DNA from: Chloroflexota bacterium
Lineage (GTDB): Bacteria; Chloroflexota; Limnocylindria; Limnocylindrales; CSP1-4
DNA: 18,799 nt
NCBI GenBank assembly: GCA_017881985.1
Contig: JADGQH010000028.1
Span: forward strand, 1 to 18,799
Direction: 5' to 3'
Position numbers and translations under genes: made by a program. The notes beneath the pieces were generated by a model. That model was not told the origin of the DNA. It was given only the letters and a program-made list of their open reading frames with translations, and did no database searches. Positions 7,993 through 15,253 of this stretch are shown one piece after another; positions within the stretch are counted from its first letter, which is position 1; each line of letters opens with the position of its first letter.

Positions 7993-8544
7993 ATGACCGC
8001 CGCCCAGGTTCGCGACCTGGCCTCCGAGCTGCTCGTCTGGGTTGCGCTCCTCGGCGGGTTCGGGATCCTGGCCGCGTTCCACGTCCTCGACGGGAGGCGA
8101 CGACGCCGACGGGTCGTCGAGATCTGCGCGACAGGCGCCTACGGGCCCCGCGCCGAGATCGTCGCATCGATCGTGGCGCGGGCCGGGTTGCTTGCGCCTG
8201 ACGAGGCGGCACGGCTCGAGGCGGCCCGGCGCATCGCCCTGGAGTACGACCCGCGGGCCCGCAAGGCCCCGGCCGCGGCGCGACGGGCCCGCGACCGGGC
8301 ATTCGCGAACGAGCGCGACGTGGTCGCCCTCGCGGCCGCGACCGGGGCACGGGACGCTGCCCTGACGGCGCTCGCGGCGCTCCCCGACCCCGCGCTGCGC
8401 CGCCTGGCAGCCGAGTGCGCCGCCGAGACCGCGGCCGCCGTCGTCGCGGTCGAGCGGATTCCCGCCGGCGAGTTCCGGGCCCTCACGCGGGCCTGGCGCG
8501 AGGTGATCGGGCCGATCGCAGTCCGACCTCGCCGCGAACCCTGA
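7993..8544 (+). CDS. Hypothetical protein with one N-terminal membrane helix
   Basis: I do not recognise this 183-residue protein. One hydrophobic segment at about residues 13-31 is followed by the basic run 'DGRRRRRR', so the helix should lie with its C-terminal side in the cytoplasm. The rest is Ala/Arg/Glu-rich and mostly helical, with two similar stretches ('PDEAARLEAARRIALEYDP' and 'DPALRRLAAECAAETAAAV'). No catalytic motif is visible. The coding call rests on an uninterrupted frame with codon use like the neighbours, a -10 box at the leaderless distance, and its neat fit between flanking genes. A separate promoter precedes the next gene. Confidence 0.7.
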   Translation: MTAAQVRDLASELLVWVALLGGFGILAAFHVLDGRRRRRRVVEICATGAYGPRAEIVASIVARAGLLAPDEAARLEAARRIALEYDPRARKAPAAARRARDRAFANERDVVALAAATGARDAALTALAALPDPALRRLAAECAAETAAAVVAVERIPAGEFRALTRAWREVIGPIAVRPRREP

Positions 8545-8551
8545 CCGGGCC

Positions 8552-8557
8552 TACCAT
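8552..8557 (+). promoter_or_regulatory. Candidate -10 box for the hemerythrin-like/mmuM/GNAT operon
   Basis: TACCAT would start a transcript near 8564, giving a leader of about 29 bases that includes the ribosome site GGAGG (8581-8585), seven bases before the GTG at 8593. Unlike its neighbours this gene would be leadered. Confidence 0.38.
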
Positions 8558-8592
8558 GGACGTGCGACACCCCGCCACCCGGAGGCGATCCC

Positions 8593-9054
8593 GTGAACCA
8601 GGAGCAGCAGGCAACACAGGCCCTTGAAGCGGCGGCCCGGCGGCGGCGCGAGCTGCGGGACGCGCTCGTGGTGCTCGAGGACGCGGTCGCGTCCTCCGTT
8701 CACGATCCCGAGCGCTGGCGCCTGGGCGTGGCGGCGCGCCTCCTCGGTCTGCGCGAAGCCTTCGCCGATCACGTTGCCGAGACCGAAGCGACCGGCGGCC
8801 TGTACGACGAGATGGAGGAGATTGCGCCCCACGTGCAGGGCAAGGCTCGACGGCTCCGCGAGGAGCACCCACCGCTCACGAGCGCCATCGTCGACGCGGT
8901 CGCAGGCTTCGACACGCCATTCCCGGAGGCGACCGACCTGAACGCCCTGCGCGACGACCTCCAGCGGCTCATGGGCCGCCTGATCCGCCATCGCCAGCAC
9001 GGCGCGGACCTGGTCTGGGAGGCCTACCAGCTGGACATCGGCGGCGCCGGCTGA
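8593..9054 (+). CDS. Hemerythrin-like (HHE-type) helical protein
   Basis: This 153-residue cytoplasmic, all-helical protein has His and Glu residues spaced as in bacterial hemerythrin-like domains: 'FADHVAETEA' in the second helix, 'LREEHPPL' in the third, and 'RHRQHGADLVWEAYQLDIGG' at the end. The last segment resembles the C-terminal helix of small HHE proteins. Such proteins bind a di-iron or related centre and take part in O2, NO or redox sensing. Iron binding here is inferred, because not every canonical ligand can be assigned by eye. GTG at 8593 is chosen for its GGAGG seven bases upstream. It is the first gene of a three-gene unit; the next start codon touches its stop (TGA-ATG). Confidence 0.62.
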   Translation: MNQEQQATQALEAAARRRRELRDALVVLEDAVASSVHDPERWRLGVAARLLGLREAFADHVAETEATGGLYDEMEEIAPHVQGKARRLREEHPPLTSAIVDAVAGFDTPFPEATDLNALRDDLQRLMGRLIRHRQHGADLVWEAYQLDIGGAG

Positions 9055-10062
9055 ATGCACGGCGCCCACGTCGACGAGGGGCCGTCCGTCCCGGGCGCGC
9101 CCGCCGACGACCCGTTCGCATCGATTCTCGCGCTCCGCGGCATCGTGGTCCTCGACGGGGGACTCGCGACCCAGCTCGAGGCCCAGGGGAACAGCCTGGC
9201 CGACGCGCTGTGGTCGGCCCGGCTGCTGCTCGAGAACCCGGCCGAGATCGTGCGTGCCCATCTCGCCTTCTACCGGGCGGGCGCCGCCGTCGCGACGACC
9301 GCCAGCTACCAGGCGACGTTCGAGGGCTTCGCCGCGCGCGAGATCGACCATGCGGGCGCGATCGGCCTCCTGCGGCGGAGCGTTGCGCTCGCCTCCGAGG
9401 CGCGGACAACCTGGCGGGCCGAGCGCCCACCCGCCGACCTCCTCCCGCTGCTCGTGGCGGCGTCGATCGGGCCGTACGGCGCATTCCTGGCGAATGGCGG
9501 CGAGTACACCGGCCGCTACGGCCGCAGCGTCGCCCAGCTCCGCGACTTCCATCGCGAACGGCTCGAGGTCCTGACCGAGACGGAGGCCGACCTGCTCGCC
9601 TGCGAGACGATCCCGGAGCTCGAGGAGGGGATCGCGCTCGTCGAGCTGCTCGAGGCCACGCCCGGCGCGCGAGGCTGGCTGAGCTTCTCGTGCGCCGACG
9701 GCGCCCGGCTCCGGAGCGGCGCGGCCGTGGAGGAGGCGTTCGCGCTGGCCGAGCAGTCCTCGCGGGTGCTCGCGGTCGGGGTGAACTGCACCGGGCCGGA
9801 GTTCGTCGACGAGCTGCTCGCCCGCGCCCGGGGCGCGACGGCGAAGCCGCTGATCGTCTACCCGAACAGCGGGGAGGGCTGGGACCCGGACGCGAAGACG
9901 TGGATCGGGGCTGCCGGCCCCACGGTCGATGGGCCCGCCGCGCGCCGCTGGATCGAGGCGGGCGCGACGATCGTGGGCGGATGCTGTCGCGTCTCGCCGA
10001 GCCAGATCGAGGCAGTGTCGGCGATGGTGGCAACGCTCGGGCACGGGAGGATCGACGCATGA
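9055..10062 (+). CDS. mmuM: Homocysteine S-methyltransferase (MmuM-like)
   Basis: This 335-residue cytoplasmic zinc enzyme transfers a methyl group from S-methylmethionine or S-adenosylmethionine to homocysteine, forming methionine. The diagnostic pieces are 'VVLDGGLATQLE' at 32-42, 'TTASYQATFEGF' at 81-92, and the zinc cysteines Cys245 ('GVNCTGPEF') and Cys310-Cys311 ('VGGCCRVSP'). It lacks the cobalamin and folate domains of MetH and is of normal length for the MmuM/BHMT-like group. The ATG directly follows the upstream TGA and has no ribosome site, so translation is probably coupled. About 25 residues precede the usual start of the family. The next gene overlaps its stop by ATGA. The methyl donor is not certain from sequence. 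Confidence 0.9.
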   Translation: MHGAHVDEGPSVPGAPADDPFASILALRGIVVLDGGLATQLEAQGNSLADALWSARLLLENPAEIVRAHLAFYRAGAAVATTASYQATFEGFAAREIDHAGAIGLLRRSVALASEARTTWRAERPPADLLPLLVAASIGPYGAFLANGGEYTGRYGRSVAQLRDFHRERLEVLTETEADLLACETIPELEEGIALVELLEATPGARGWLSFSCADGARLRSGAAVEEAFALAEQSSRVLAVGVNCTGPEFVDELLARARGATAKPLIVYPNSGEGWDPDAKTWIGAAGPTVDGPAARRWIEAGATIVGGCCRVSPSQIEAVSAMVATLGHGRIDA

Positions 10063-11303
10063 CGGACACGCCGCGGGCGGCGGACCGGTATCCCATCCGG
10101 ACGGCGACCCTCGAGACGGTGGATGCGTTCGTCGCCCCGCTCAACCTTGCCTTCGCGGATATACCGGACCCGGGCGACGAGGAACGCCGAACCTGGGAGC
10201 CGGACCGGATCATCGCGGCGTTCGACGGTACCGAGCCCGTCGCGACGGCGGGAGCGCTGACGTTCCGCCTGAGCGTGCCGGGCGGCGAGGCGGCAGCGGC
10301 GGGCGTGACGCTGGTCGGGGTCAGCCCGTCCCACCGACGGCGCGGGATCCTCCGCGCGATGATGCGCCACCAGCTCGACGACGTCCGGGCGCGAGGCGAA
10401 TCCATCGCGATCCTGTGGGCCTCCGAGGGCGCGATCTACCAGCGATTCGGGTATGGCCTGGCCACGCTCGGCGGTACCTTCGAGATCGAGCGGGGAGGCG
10501 CCGTGTTCGCGCGGCCGGCTCCCGTCGAGGGAACCGTCCGCCTCGTCGACCTCGAGGCGGCGATGGGGATCTTCCCCGCGCTGTACGACCGCGTGAGGGT
10601 CGAGACGCCGGGGATGGTGGGTCGCAGCGAGACGTGGTGGCGCTGGATCATGCTCCGCGACACCGATCACATGCGCGGCGCGAACGGCATGAAGTTCCTC
10701 GCCGTCTACGAGGCGGACGGGCAGGTGGAAGGGACCGCCGTCTACCGCGTCAAGCCCGATTGGGACGACCGGGGCCCGAACGGCCGGCTCGTCGCGGTGG
10801 AGGTGCTGGCGACGACGCCGCGGGCGACCCGCGACCTCTGGACGTGGCTCTTCGAGGTGGACCTGGTCCGGCTGGTTCGCGCCGTCCGCGGCCCCGTCCC
10901 GCACCCGCTCCAGCTGCTGCTCGCGGACCCGCGCCGGCTGGGCTTCACGGTCGGCGACGCGATCTGGCTCCGGGTCGTGGACGTCCCGGCCGCGCTGGTG
11001 GCGCGCACGTATGGGCGCGCGGGCGCGCTGGTGCTCGAGGTCCGGGACGGCTTCTGCCCGTGGAATGCCGGCCGCTGGCGCCTCGACATCGGCGCCGACG
11101 GGCGTGGAAGCGTCGAGCCCGCAACCGCCGCGCCGGACGTCACGCTCGACGCGGCCGATCTCGGCGCGACATATCTCGGCACGTTCCGATTCTCGGAGCT
11201 CGCGCGGGTCGGGCGCGTCGTCGAGAACACCGCCGGGGCACTCCTCCGCGCCGACGAGATGTTCGCGGCCGCGCGGGCACCCTGGTGCAGCACGATGTTC
11301 TGA
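10059..11303 (+). CDS. Eis-like GNAT N-acetyltransferase
   Basis: This 414-residue protein has the Eis architecture: an N-terminal GNAT domain, a second GNAT-like domain, and a C-terminal SCP2-like domain. The acetyl-CoA-binding loop is 'VGVSPSHRRRGILRAMM' at 86-102. 'EGAIYQRFGYGLA' contains Tyr127, equivalent to the catalytic Tyr126 of Mycobacterium Eis. The chain ends in Phe, whose free carboxylate is the catalytic base in Eis. Family members acetylate amines, aminoglycosides, peptides or protein lysines; the substrate here is unknown. The ATG at 10059 overlaps the mmuM stop (ATGA); the frame stays open upstream by chance. The protein carries no export signal. It converges with the kinase gene, leaving 45 bases in which I see no clear terminator. 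Confidence 0.87.
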   Translation: MTDTPRAADRYPIRTATLETVDAFVAPLNLAFADIPDPGDEERRTWEPDRIIAAFDGTEPVATAGALTFRLSVPGGEAAAAGVTLVGVSPSHRRRGILRAMMRHQLDDVRARGESIAILWASEGAIYQRFGYGLATLGGTFEIERGGAVFARPAPVEGTVRLVDLEAAMGIFPALYDRVRVETPGMVGRSETWWRWIMLRDTDHMRGANGMKFLAVYEADGQVEGTAVYRVKPDWDDRGPNGRLVAVEVLATTPRATRDLWTWLFEVDLVRLVRAVRGPVPHPLQLLLADPRRLGFTVGDAIWLRVVDVPAALVARTYGRAGALVLEVRDGFCPWNAGRWRLDIGADGRGSVEPATAAPDVTLDAADLGATYLGTFRFSELARVGRVVENTAGALLRADEMFAAARAPWCSTMF

Positions 11304-11348
11304 CCGGGAACGCCGGCGCCGCTCGAGGCTGCCGTTCGTGCGACCTGG

Positions 11349-12431
11349 TCAGACGCTCGGGGCGATGCGCGCGTCGGTGAGCTCCGTCCGCAGCCGATCG
11401 CCCGCCGACGGCGGCGCAGCCAGCCGGTCGAGCCCGAGCAGCGCGGCGCCGACGACGGGCGGGACGCCGAGACGCGCGACCTCTGCCCGGGGAACCCGAG
11501 CGCGGATCCGCTCGTGCAACCGCGCATGGAAGTCGTCGTCGTCGGTCCGGAAGACGCCCCCCGACAGGACGACGGGCACGGGGGCGCGGACGAGCCGAAG
11601 GCGGCGGATCGTGGCCACGGCCGCGCCCGCCAGCTCGTCGGCCAGGCGGTCCGCAATCCTTCGAGCCTCGGCGTCGCCCGCCCGCGCGATCGCGAACACG
11701 ACGGGAGCCAGCTCGCCCAGCCGCCGCTCCGCCAGGCGGGCGCCGTAGATCGCGTAGGTCACATCCAGCGGCCGGCGCAGCCCGAAATGTGCCGGCACCG
11801 CCGCCTCGAGCGCGGTCCGCGGGCCCCGGCCATCACGCCCGCGCAGGGCCGCCGCCAGCGCGGCCTTCCCCAGGCCGTGCCCGCCACCCCAGTCACCCGA
11901 GATCTCGCCGAGGGCTGGGAGGCGAATGGTCCGCCCGTCCGGGTGGACGCCGAGGCAGTTGAACCCCTCGCCGCACACGAGCACCACGCCCCACCCGGCC
12001 GCCGACCCGGCCCGCAACGCCCCATCCGTGTCGTTCAGAACCGCGATGTCGGCGGCCAGCCCGCGACGTCCGATGGCACGCGTCAGCCGCCCGATGTCGC
12101 GTGGGGTGTCCGCCCCGGCCAGGCAGAACGAGCCCACCTGGGCGAGCGGGGCGACGAGAGCGCGGCGAGCCTCGTTGGCCCCGGCCGAGAGCGGTCGGGC
12201 GTCGGCGGGCATCTCGCCTGCGCGAGCCGCTGCCAGGGCCAGGTCGACGAGCCGGTCGAGACCCCGCTCCAGACCTGCCGCCTGGTGCGACGCGGTGGGC
12301 CCACGCAGGGCGGCGATGAGCGAGCCGTCGGCCGCGACGAGCGCGAGGTCCGTCTTTCGGTTACCGACGTCGACGGCGAGCACAGCCGCCCGACCGACGG
12401 CGGCCCGGGTCCCGGTGAGCTCGGGGCGCAT
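11349..12431 (-). CDS. BadF/BadG-family ATPase, N-acetylglucosamine-kinase-like
   Basis: This 360-residue cytoplasmic kinase of the ASKHA fold is the last gene of the sugar operon. The nucleotide-binding motifs are in order: phosphate 1 'AVDVGNRKTDLAL' (Asp21, Gly23, Thr27), connect 1 'LNDTDGA' (Asn133, Asp134), phosphate 2 'VLVCGEGFNCLG' (151-161), 'GEISGDWGGGHGLGKAAL' (175-191) and the adenosine motif 'VVLSGGVF' (287-294). The BadF/BadG family includes N-acetylglucosamine and glucosamine kinases as well as dehydratase activators. The lack of the activator's Cys pair and the sugar-operon setting favour a sugar kinase. The exact sugar is inference. The ATG at 12431 shares one base with the deacetylase stop (TGATG), so translation is coupled. 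The same frame remains open upstream inside the deacetylase gene, without meaning. Confidence 0.85.
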   Translation of the reverse strand: MRPELTGTRAAVGRAAVLAVDVGNRKTDLALVAADGSLIAALRGPTASHQAAGLERGLDRLVDLALAAARAGEMPADARPLSAGANEARRALVAPLAQVGSFCLAGADTPRDIGRLTRAIGRRGLAADIAVLNDTDGALRAGSAAGWGVVLVCGEGFNCLGVHPDGRTIRLPALGEISGDWGGGHGLGKAALAAALRGRDGRGPRTALEAAVPAHFGLRRPLDVTYAIYGARLAERRLGELAPVVFAIARAGDAEARRIADRLADELAGAAVATIRRLRLVRAPVPVVLSGGVFRTDDDDFHARLHERIRARVPRAEVARLGVPPVVGAALLGLDRLAAPPSAGDRLRTELTDARIAPSV

Positions 12432-13108
12432 CACGCGAGCGAGACGGCTTCGGCCGGCATCCCGGCCGGCCGCTCGGAGGCCCCGAGCTCGTCGATCGTC
12501 ACGAACGTCGCTCCCTCGCGCCCGAAGACCCGGATCGTGGATTCGACCGCCCGCAGCGTGGCAGGCGGCCACCCGTGGAGGAGCACAACCGAAGTCGGCC
12601 TCGCGGACGCCCCGGCCCGGATCGTTGCCGCGACCTGGGTGGCTGTCCGGCCCGCGTCCCAGTCGTCCGAATCGACATCCCAGCCGACGTGGACGTAGCC
12701 GAGCTGCCCGATCGCTTCCAGCACGCGGGGGTCGTCGCTGCCGTCGCCGAACGGGCACCGGAACCACGGGCGCGGATCCACGCCGGTCGCCTCCCGGATC
12801 ACCGCATCCGCCCGGCTGATGTCCGCGGCGACGCCCTCGTCGGAGAGGAGCGTCAGCCGCGCGTGGTAGAAGGAGTGGCTGCCGACGGCATGACCCTCCG
12901 TCGCGATCCGCCGGGCGGTCGCCGGGAAGGCCTCGGCCCAGCGCCCCTGGACGAAGAAGGTGGCACGCACGCCCGCGCGTCCGAGGAGGTCGAGCAGCCG
13001 TTCCGTGGCGCCCGGTCGCGATCCGGGCCGATCCGGATGCTCCACGTCGATCGTCAGCGCGATCCGGCGCGTCGCCAAGCCGCCCGCCGGGAGGGCCGCC
13101 GCGCCCAC
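12431..13108 (-). CDS. Polysaccharide deacetylase (CE4/NodB homology domain), no signal peptide
   Basis: This is a 225-residue carbohydrate esterase family 4 protein that removes N-acetyl (or O-acetyl) groups from amino sugars. CE4 motifs are present: motif 1 'LTIDVEH' with catalytic Asp21; motif 2 'HSFYH' (metal ligands His78, His82); motif 3 'RCPFGDG' (Arg117); motif 4 'DVDSDDW' (144-150); motif 5 'LLHGW' (His178). The second Asp of the usual TFDD motif, a metal ligand, is Val22. No signal peptide or membrane helix is seen, so it should work in the cytoplasm, unlike most CE4 enzymes. GTG at 13108 lies one base after the permease stop. The ribosome site is weak and coupling is likely. Between importer and kinase genes it may deacetylate the imported sugar; that is inference. 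Confidence 0.85.
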   Translation of the reverse strand: MGAAALPAGGLATRRIALTIDVEHPDRPGSRPGATERLLDLLGRAGVRATFFVQGRWAEAFPATARRIATEGHAVGSHSFYHARLTLLSDEGVAADISRADAVIREATGVDPRPWFRCPFGDGSDDPRVLEAIGQLGYVHVGWDVDSDDWDAGRTATQVAATIRAGASARPTSVVLLHGWPPATLRAVESTIRVFGREGATFVTIDELGASERPAGMPAEAVSLA

Positions 13109-13109
13109 C

Positions 13110-14240
13110 CTATTTCTCGACCCCGGTGATCACGATCCCCCGCACGAACATCCGCTGGAAGAGCAGGAAGAACGCGATCGGGATCAGGATCGTCAGCATC
13201 GTGCCAGCCTGGATCATGCCCGGGTTCTGGGCATTGTGCAGCCCGCTCAGGTGGGCGAGCCCGACCGAGAGCGGGACGAGATCCTCGTGCCCGACCAGGT
13301 AGATCGTCGGCAGGAGGAAGTCATTCCACGAGTAGACGAAGTGGAAGATGCCGACCGCGATGATGACCGGCCAGGCCTGCGGCAGGATCACCGAGACGAG
13401 CGTCCGAAACGGGCCGGCCCCGTCGATCGCCGCCGCCTCGTCCATCTCGCGCGGGATCGTCATGAGGTACTGGCGCAGCAGGAAGACGTCGTACGCGTTG
13501 GCGAAGAAGGCCGGCACCAGGAGCGGCAGCCAGGTCCCCACCCAGCCGATCTTGACGAAGATCGTGTACGTCGGGATCAGGGTGACGGCCGACGGCAGGA
13601 AGATCGTTGCGATCACGAGCATGAACACGAGGTTCCGACCGGGGAACCGGAACCTCGCGAACGCGTAGGCCACGAGGGTGCACGAGACGAGGACGCCGAG
13701 CATGCTGATCAGGGCGATCAGGATCGTGTTGAGCAGGAGGCGCGGGAAGTTGACCTGGTCCCAGACGTCCGTGTAGTTCGAGAGCTGGGGCGCGAATGTC
13801 CACACGGGCGTGAGCGACCGCCAGGATCCCACCCACGTGATCGGCGCAGCGGCGAGGTCCTGCGGGTCCACGAACGTGCTGGACGCGCGCCCCTTCGTCA
13901 GCAGCGCGAGGTCGCGCTCCCCGCCGTCGAGGGGCACCGCGTACACGGTCAGCGACTTTCCCTGGTAGTCGATCACCTTCGGGTCCGCCGGCCAGACCGG
14001 CGAGCTCGCCTGCGACACCTGGTCCGGGGACTTGATCGAGACGAGGGCCGATCGGGCCAGCGGCGACAGGAACGCCGCGAGCAGCACGACCCCGATGAAC
14101 GTCAGGGTGAACGACCGCCCGGCGTTTGCCGCGGTCCTCCGGCGGAGCCTGGGGCGCCGCGGGAGCCGCGATCCTGACGGAGCCGGCTCCTCGCGGGCGG
14201 GCGTGGCGGGCGTCGCAGCCGGTTCGTCGAGGCGCACCAC
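13110..14240 (-). CDS. Carbohydrate ABC transporter permease, MalG-type
   Basis: This 376-residue inner-membrane subunit forms the sugar channel with the neighbouring permease. A Pro/Arg-rich cytoplasmic N-terminus of about 42 residues leads into helix 1 (about 43-66). A large extracytoplasmic segment (about 67-160, rich in short polar stretches) precedes the five helices of the transport core. The EAA loop that contacts the ATPase is 'EMDEAAAIDGAGPFRTLVSVILP' (272-294). The insert makes it longer than common MalG proteins (about 280 residues). It starts at tandem GTG codons (14240 or 14237) behind AGGGGA; the second GTG has the better spacing. Only six bases separate it from the upstream permease. 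Confidence 0.93.
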   Translation of the reverse strand: MVRLDEPAATPATPAREEPAPSGSRLPRRPRLRRRTAANAGRSFTLTFIGVVLLAAFLSPLARSALVSIKSPDQVSQASSPVWPADPKVIDYQGKSLTVYAVPLDGGERDLALLTKGRASSTFVDPQDLAAAPITWVGSWRSLTPVWTFAPQLSNYTDVWDQVNFPRLLLNTILIALISMLGVLVSCTLVAYAFARFRFPGRNLVFMLVIATIFLPSAVTLIPTYTIFVKIGWVGTWLPLLVPAFFANAYDVFLLRQYLMTIPREMDEAAAIDGAGPFRTLVSVILPQAWPVIIAVGIFHFVYSWNDFLLPTIYLVGHEDLVPLSVGLAHLSGLHNAQNPGMIQAGTMLTILIPIAFFLLFQRMFVRGIVITGVEK

Positions 14241-14246
14241 GATCCC

Positions 14247-15182
14247 CTAGCGCTCCGCCGCGTAGTAGACCCACCGTCGCGAGGCCCTGAACACGACCAG
14301 GGAGATGACCAGCGTGACTGCGAAGAGCAGCCAGGCGAGGGTCGCCCCGTAGGACATGTCCTGGTAGGTGAAGAAGGTCTTGTAGATCTGGAGGTTGTAG
14401 AAGAGCGTCTGCCCGCCGGGCTCGCCGGTGCCGTTGTTCAGGACGAGCGGCACGAGGAAGTACTGGAGCACGTCCACGATTCCGAGCACGATCACGTAGA
14501 GGAAGACCGGCGACATCAGCGGGATCGTCACGTGGCGGAGGCTGCCGAGCCACCCGGCGCCGTCGATGGCCGCCGCGTCGTAGAGCTCGGACGGGATCCC
14601 CTTCAGGCCGGCGAGGTTGACGATGATCCCGCCCCCGATCCCCCAGATGCCGATGAAGAGGAGACCGGGGAAGATGAAGCCGGGATCGTTCAGCCAGTTC
14701 GGCGGGTTCGTGACACCGACCGCCTCGAGGAGCTGGTCGAGCCACCCGCTGTCGGGGTTCAGCATCGACTGCCAGATCAGGACGCCGGCCACGAACGGGA
14801 CGACATAGGGCAGGAACCACAGGACCCGGAACAGGTCGGAGCCGCGCAGGCTCCGGCTGTTCAGCATCAGCGCGACCGCGAACGGCACGAGGACGGCGAT
14901 CGGGAGCTGGAGCGCGGCGAACGTGAGCGTGATGCGAAGCGAATCCCAGGTCTGCGGATCGGAGATCAGCTTCGCGTAGTTGTCGAGGCCGACGAACCGG
15001 AGGGGGTCGGTCTGGGTCAGCTTCAGGTTCGTGAACGTGAAGACGAGCGTGGCGATCATCGGGACCGCGATGAACGCGAGGAAGCCGACCACCCACGGCG
15101 AGAGGAAGAGCAGGCCCCAGCGAGCTTCGCGCCGGGCCAGCGGGGACATCCGGCGCGGGCGAGGGACCGGGAGGGCGGGCAT
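14247..15182 (-). CDS. Carbohydrate ABC transporter permease, MalF-type
   Basis: This 311-residue sugar-transport permease has six predicted helices. The first (about 22-46) starts with 'WGLLFLSPWVVGFLAF', the typical beginning of MalF/UgpA-type proteins. The EAA loop reads 'ELYDAAAIDGAGWLGSLRHVTIP' (199-221). It pairs with the MalG-type gene six bases downstream and with the lipoprotein gene upstream. The ATG at 15182 has AGGAG six bases upstream, so it has a strong ribosome site of its own after the 71-base spacer that holds a hairpin. No ATPase gene is in the operon; a shared MsmX/MsiK-type ATPase is expected elsewhere. Confidence 0.94.
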   Translation of the reverse strand: MPALPVPRPRRMSPLARREARWGLLFLSPWVVGFLAFIAVPMIATLVFTFTNLKLTQTDPLRFVGLDNYAKLISDPQTWDSLRITLTFAALQLPIAVLVPFAVALMLNSRSLRGSDLFRVLWFLPYVVPFVAGVLIWQSMLNPDSGWLDQLLEAVGVTNPPNWLNDPGFIFPGLLFIGIWGIGGGIIVNLAGLKGIPSELYDAAAIDGAGWLGSLRHVTIPLMSPVFLYVIVLGIVDVLQYFLVPLVLNNGTGEPGGQTLFYNLQIYKTFFTYQDMSYGATLAWLLFAVTLVISLVVFRASRRWVYYAAER

Positions 15183-15205
15183 CGGTGCTCCTGGGTGCCG
15201 AGCGG

Positions 15206-15232
15206 GCCGCCGCCCGTACTTCGGGCGGCGGC
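15206..15232 (-). promoter_or_regulatory. Intercistronic hairpin between sugar-binding protein and permease genes
   Basis: A perfect 11-bp inverted repeat (GCCGCCGCCCG / CGGGCGGCGGC) with a five-base loop lies 21 bases after the binding-protein stop and 23 bases before the permease start. No T-run follows. It is suited to partial termination or to protecting the upstream mRNA from 3' decay, as in malE-malF spacers, so binding protein can exceed permease. Confidence 0.7.
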
Positions 15233-15253
15233 GGTCTCAGGGCTGGGTCCCGA

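Noticed and set aside
8556..8627. Possible 23-codon leader peptide starting ATG 8556 upstream of the hemerythrin-like gene
   Set aside because: Its start overlaps the predicted -10 box and it has no ribosome site or regulatory-peptide features such as runs of one amino acid.
11304..11348. Possible bidirectional terminator between the converging acetyltransferase and kinase genes
   Set aside because: Only an imperfect pairing of the outer ends (GACCGGG / CCTGGTC) could be found and there is no T-run on either strand.
11349..12767. Longer version of the kinase starting inside the deacetylase gene
   Set aside because: The extra 112 codons are antisense-free but out of frame with a well-supported deacetylase and contain no kinase motif; the ATG at 12431 couples to the deacetylase stop and directly precedes the phosphate 1 motif.
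12960..14177. Plus-strand open frame (405 codons) opposite the MalG-type permease
   Set aside because: It is antisense to a clear permease with an EAA loop; the highly charged composition mirrors antisense of hydrophobic codons.
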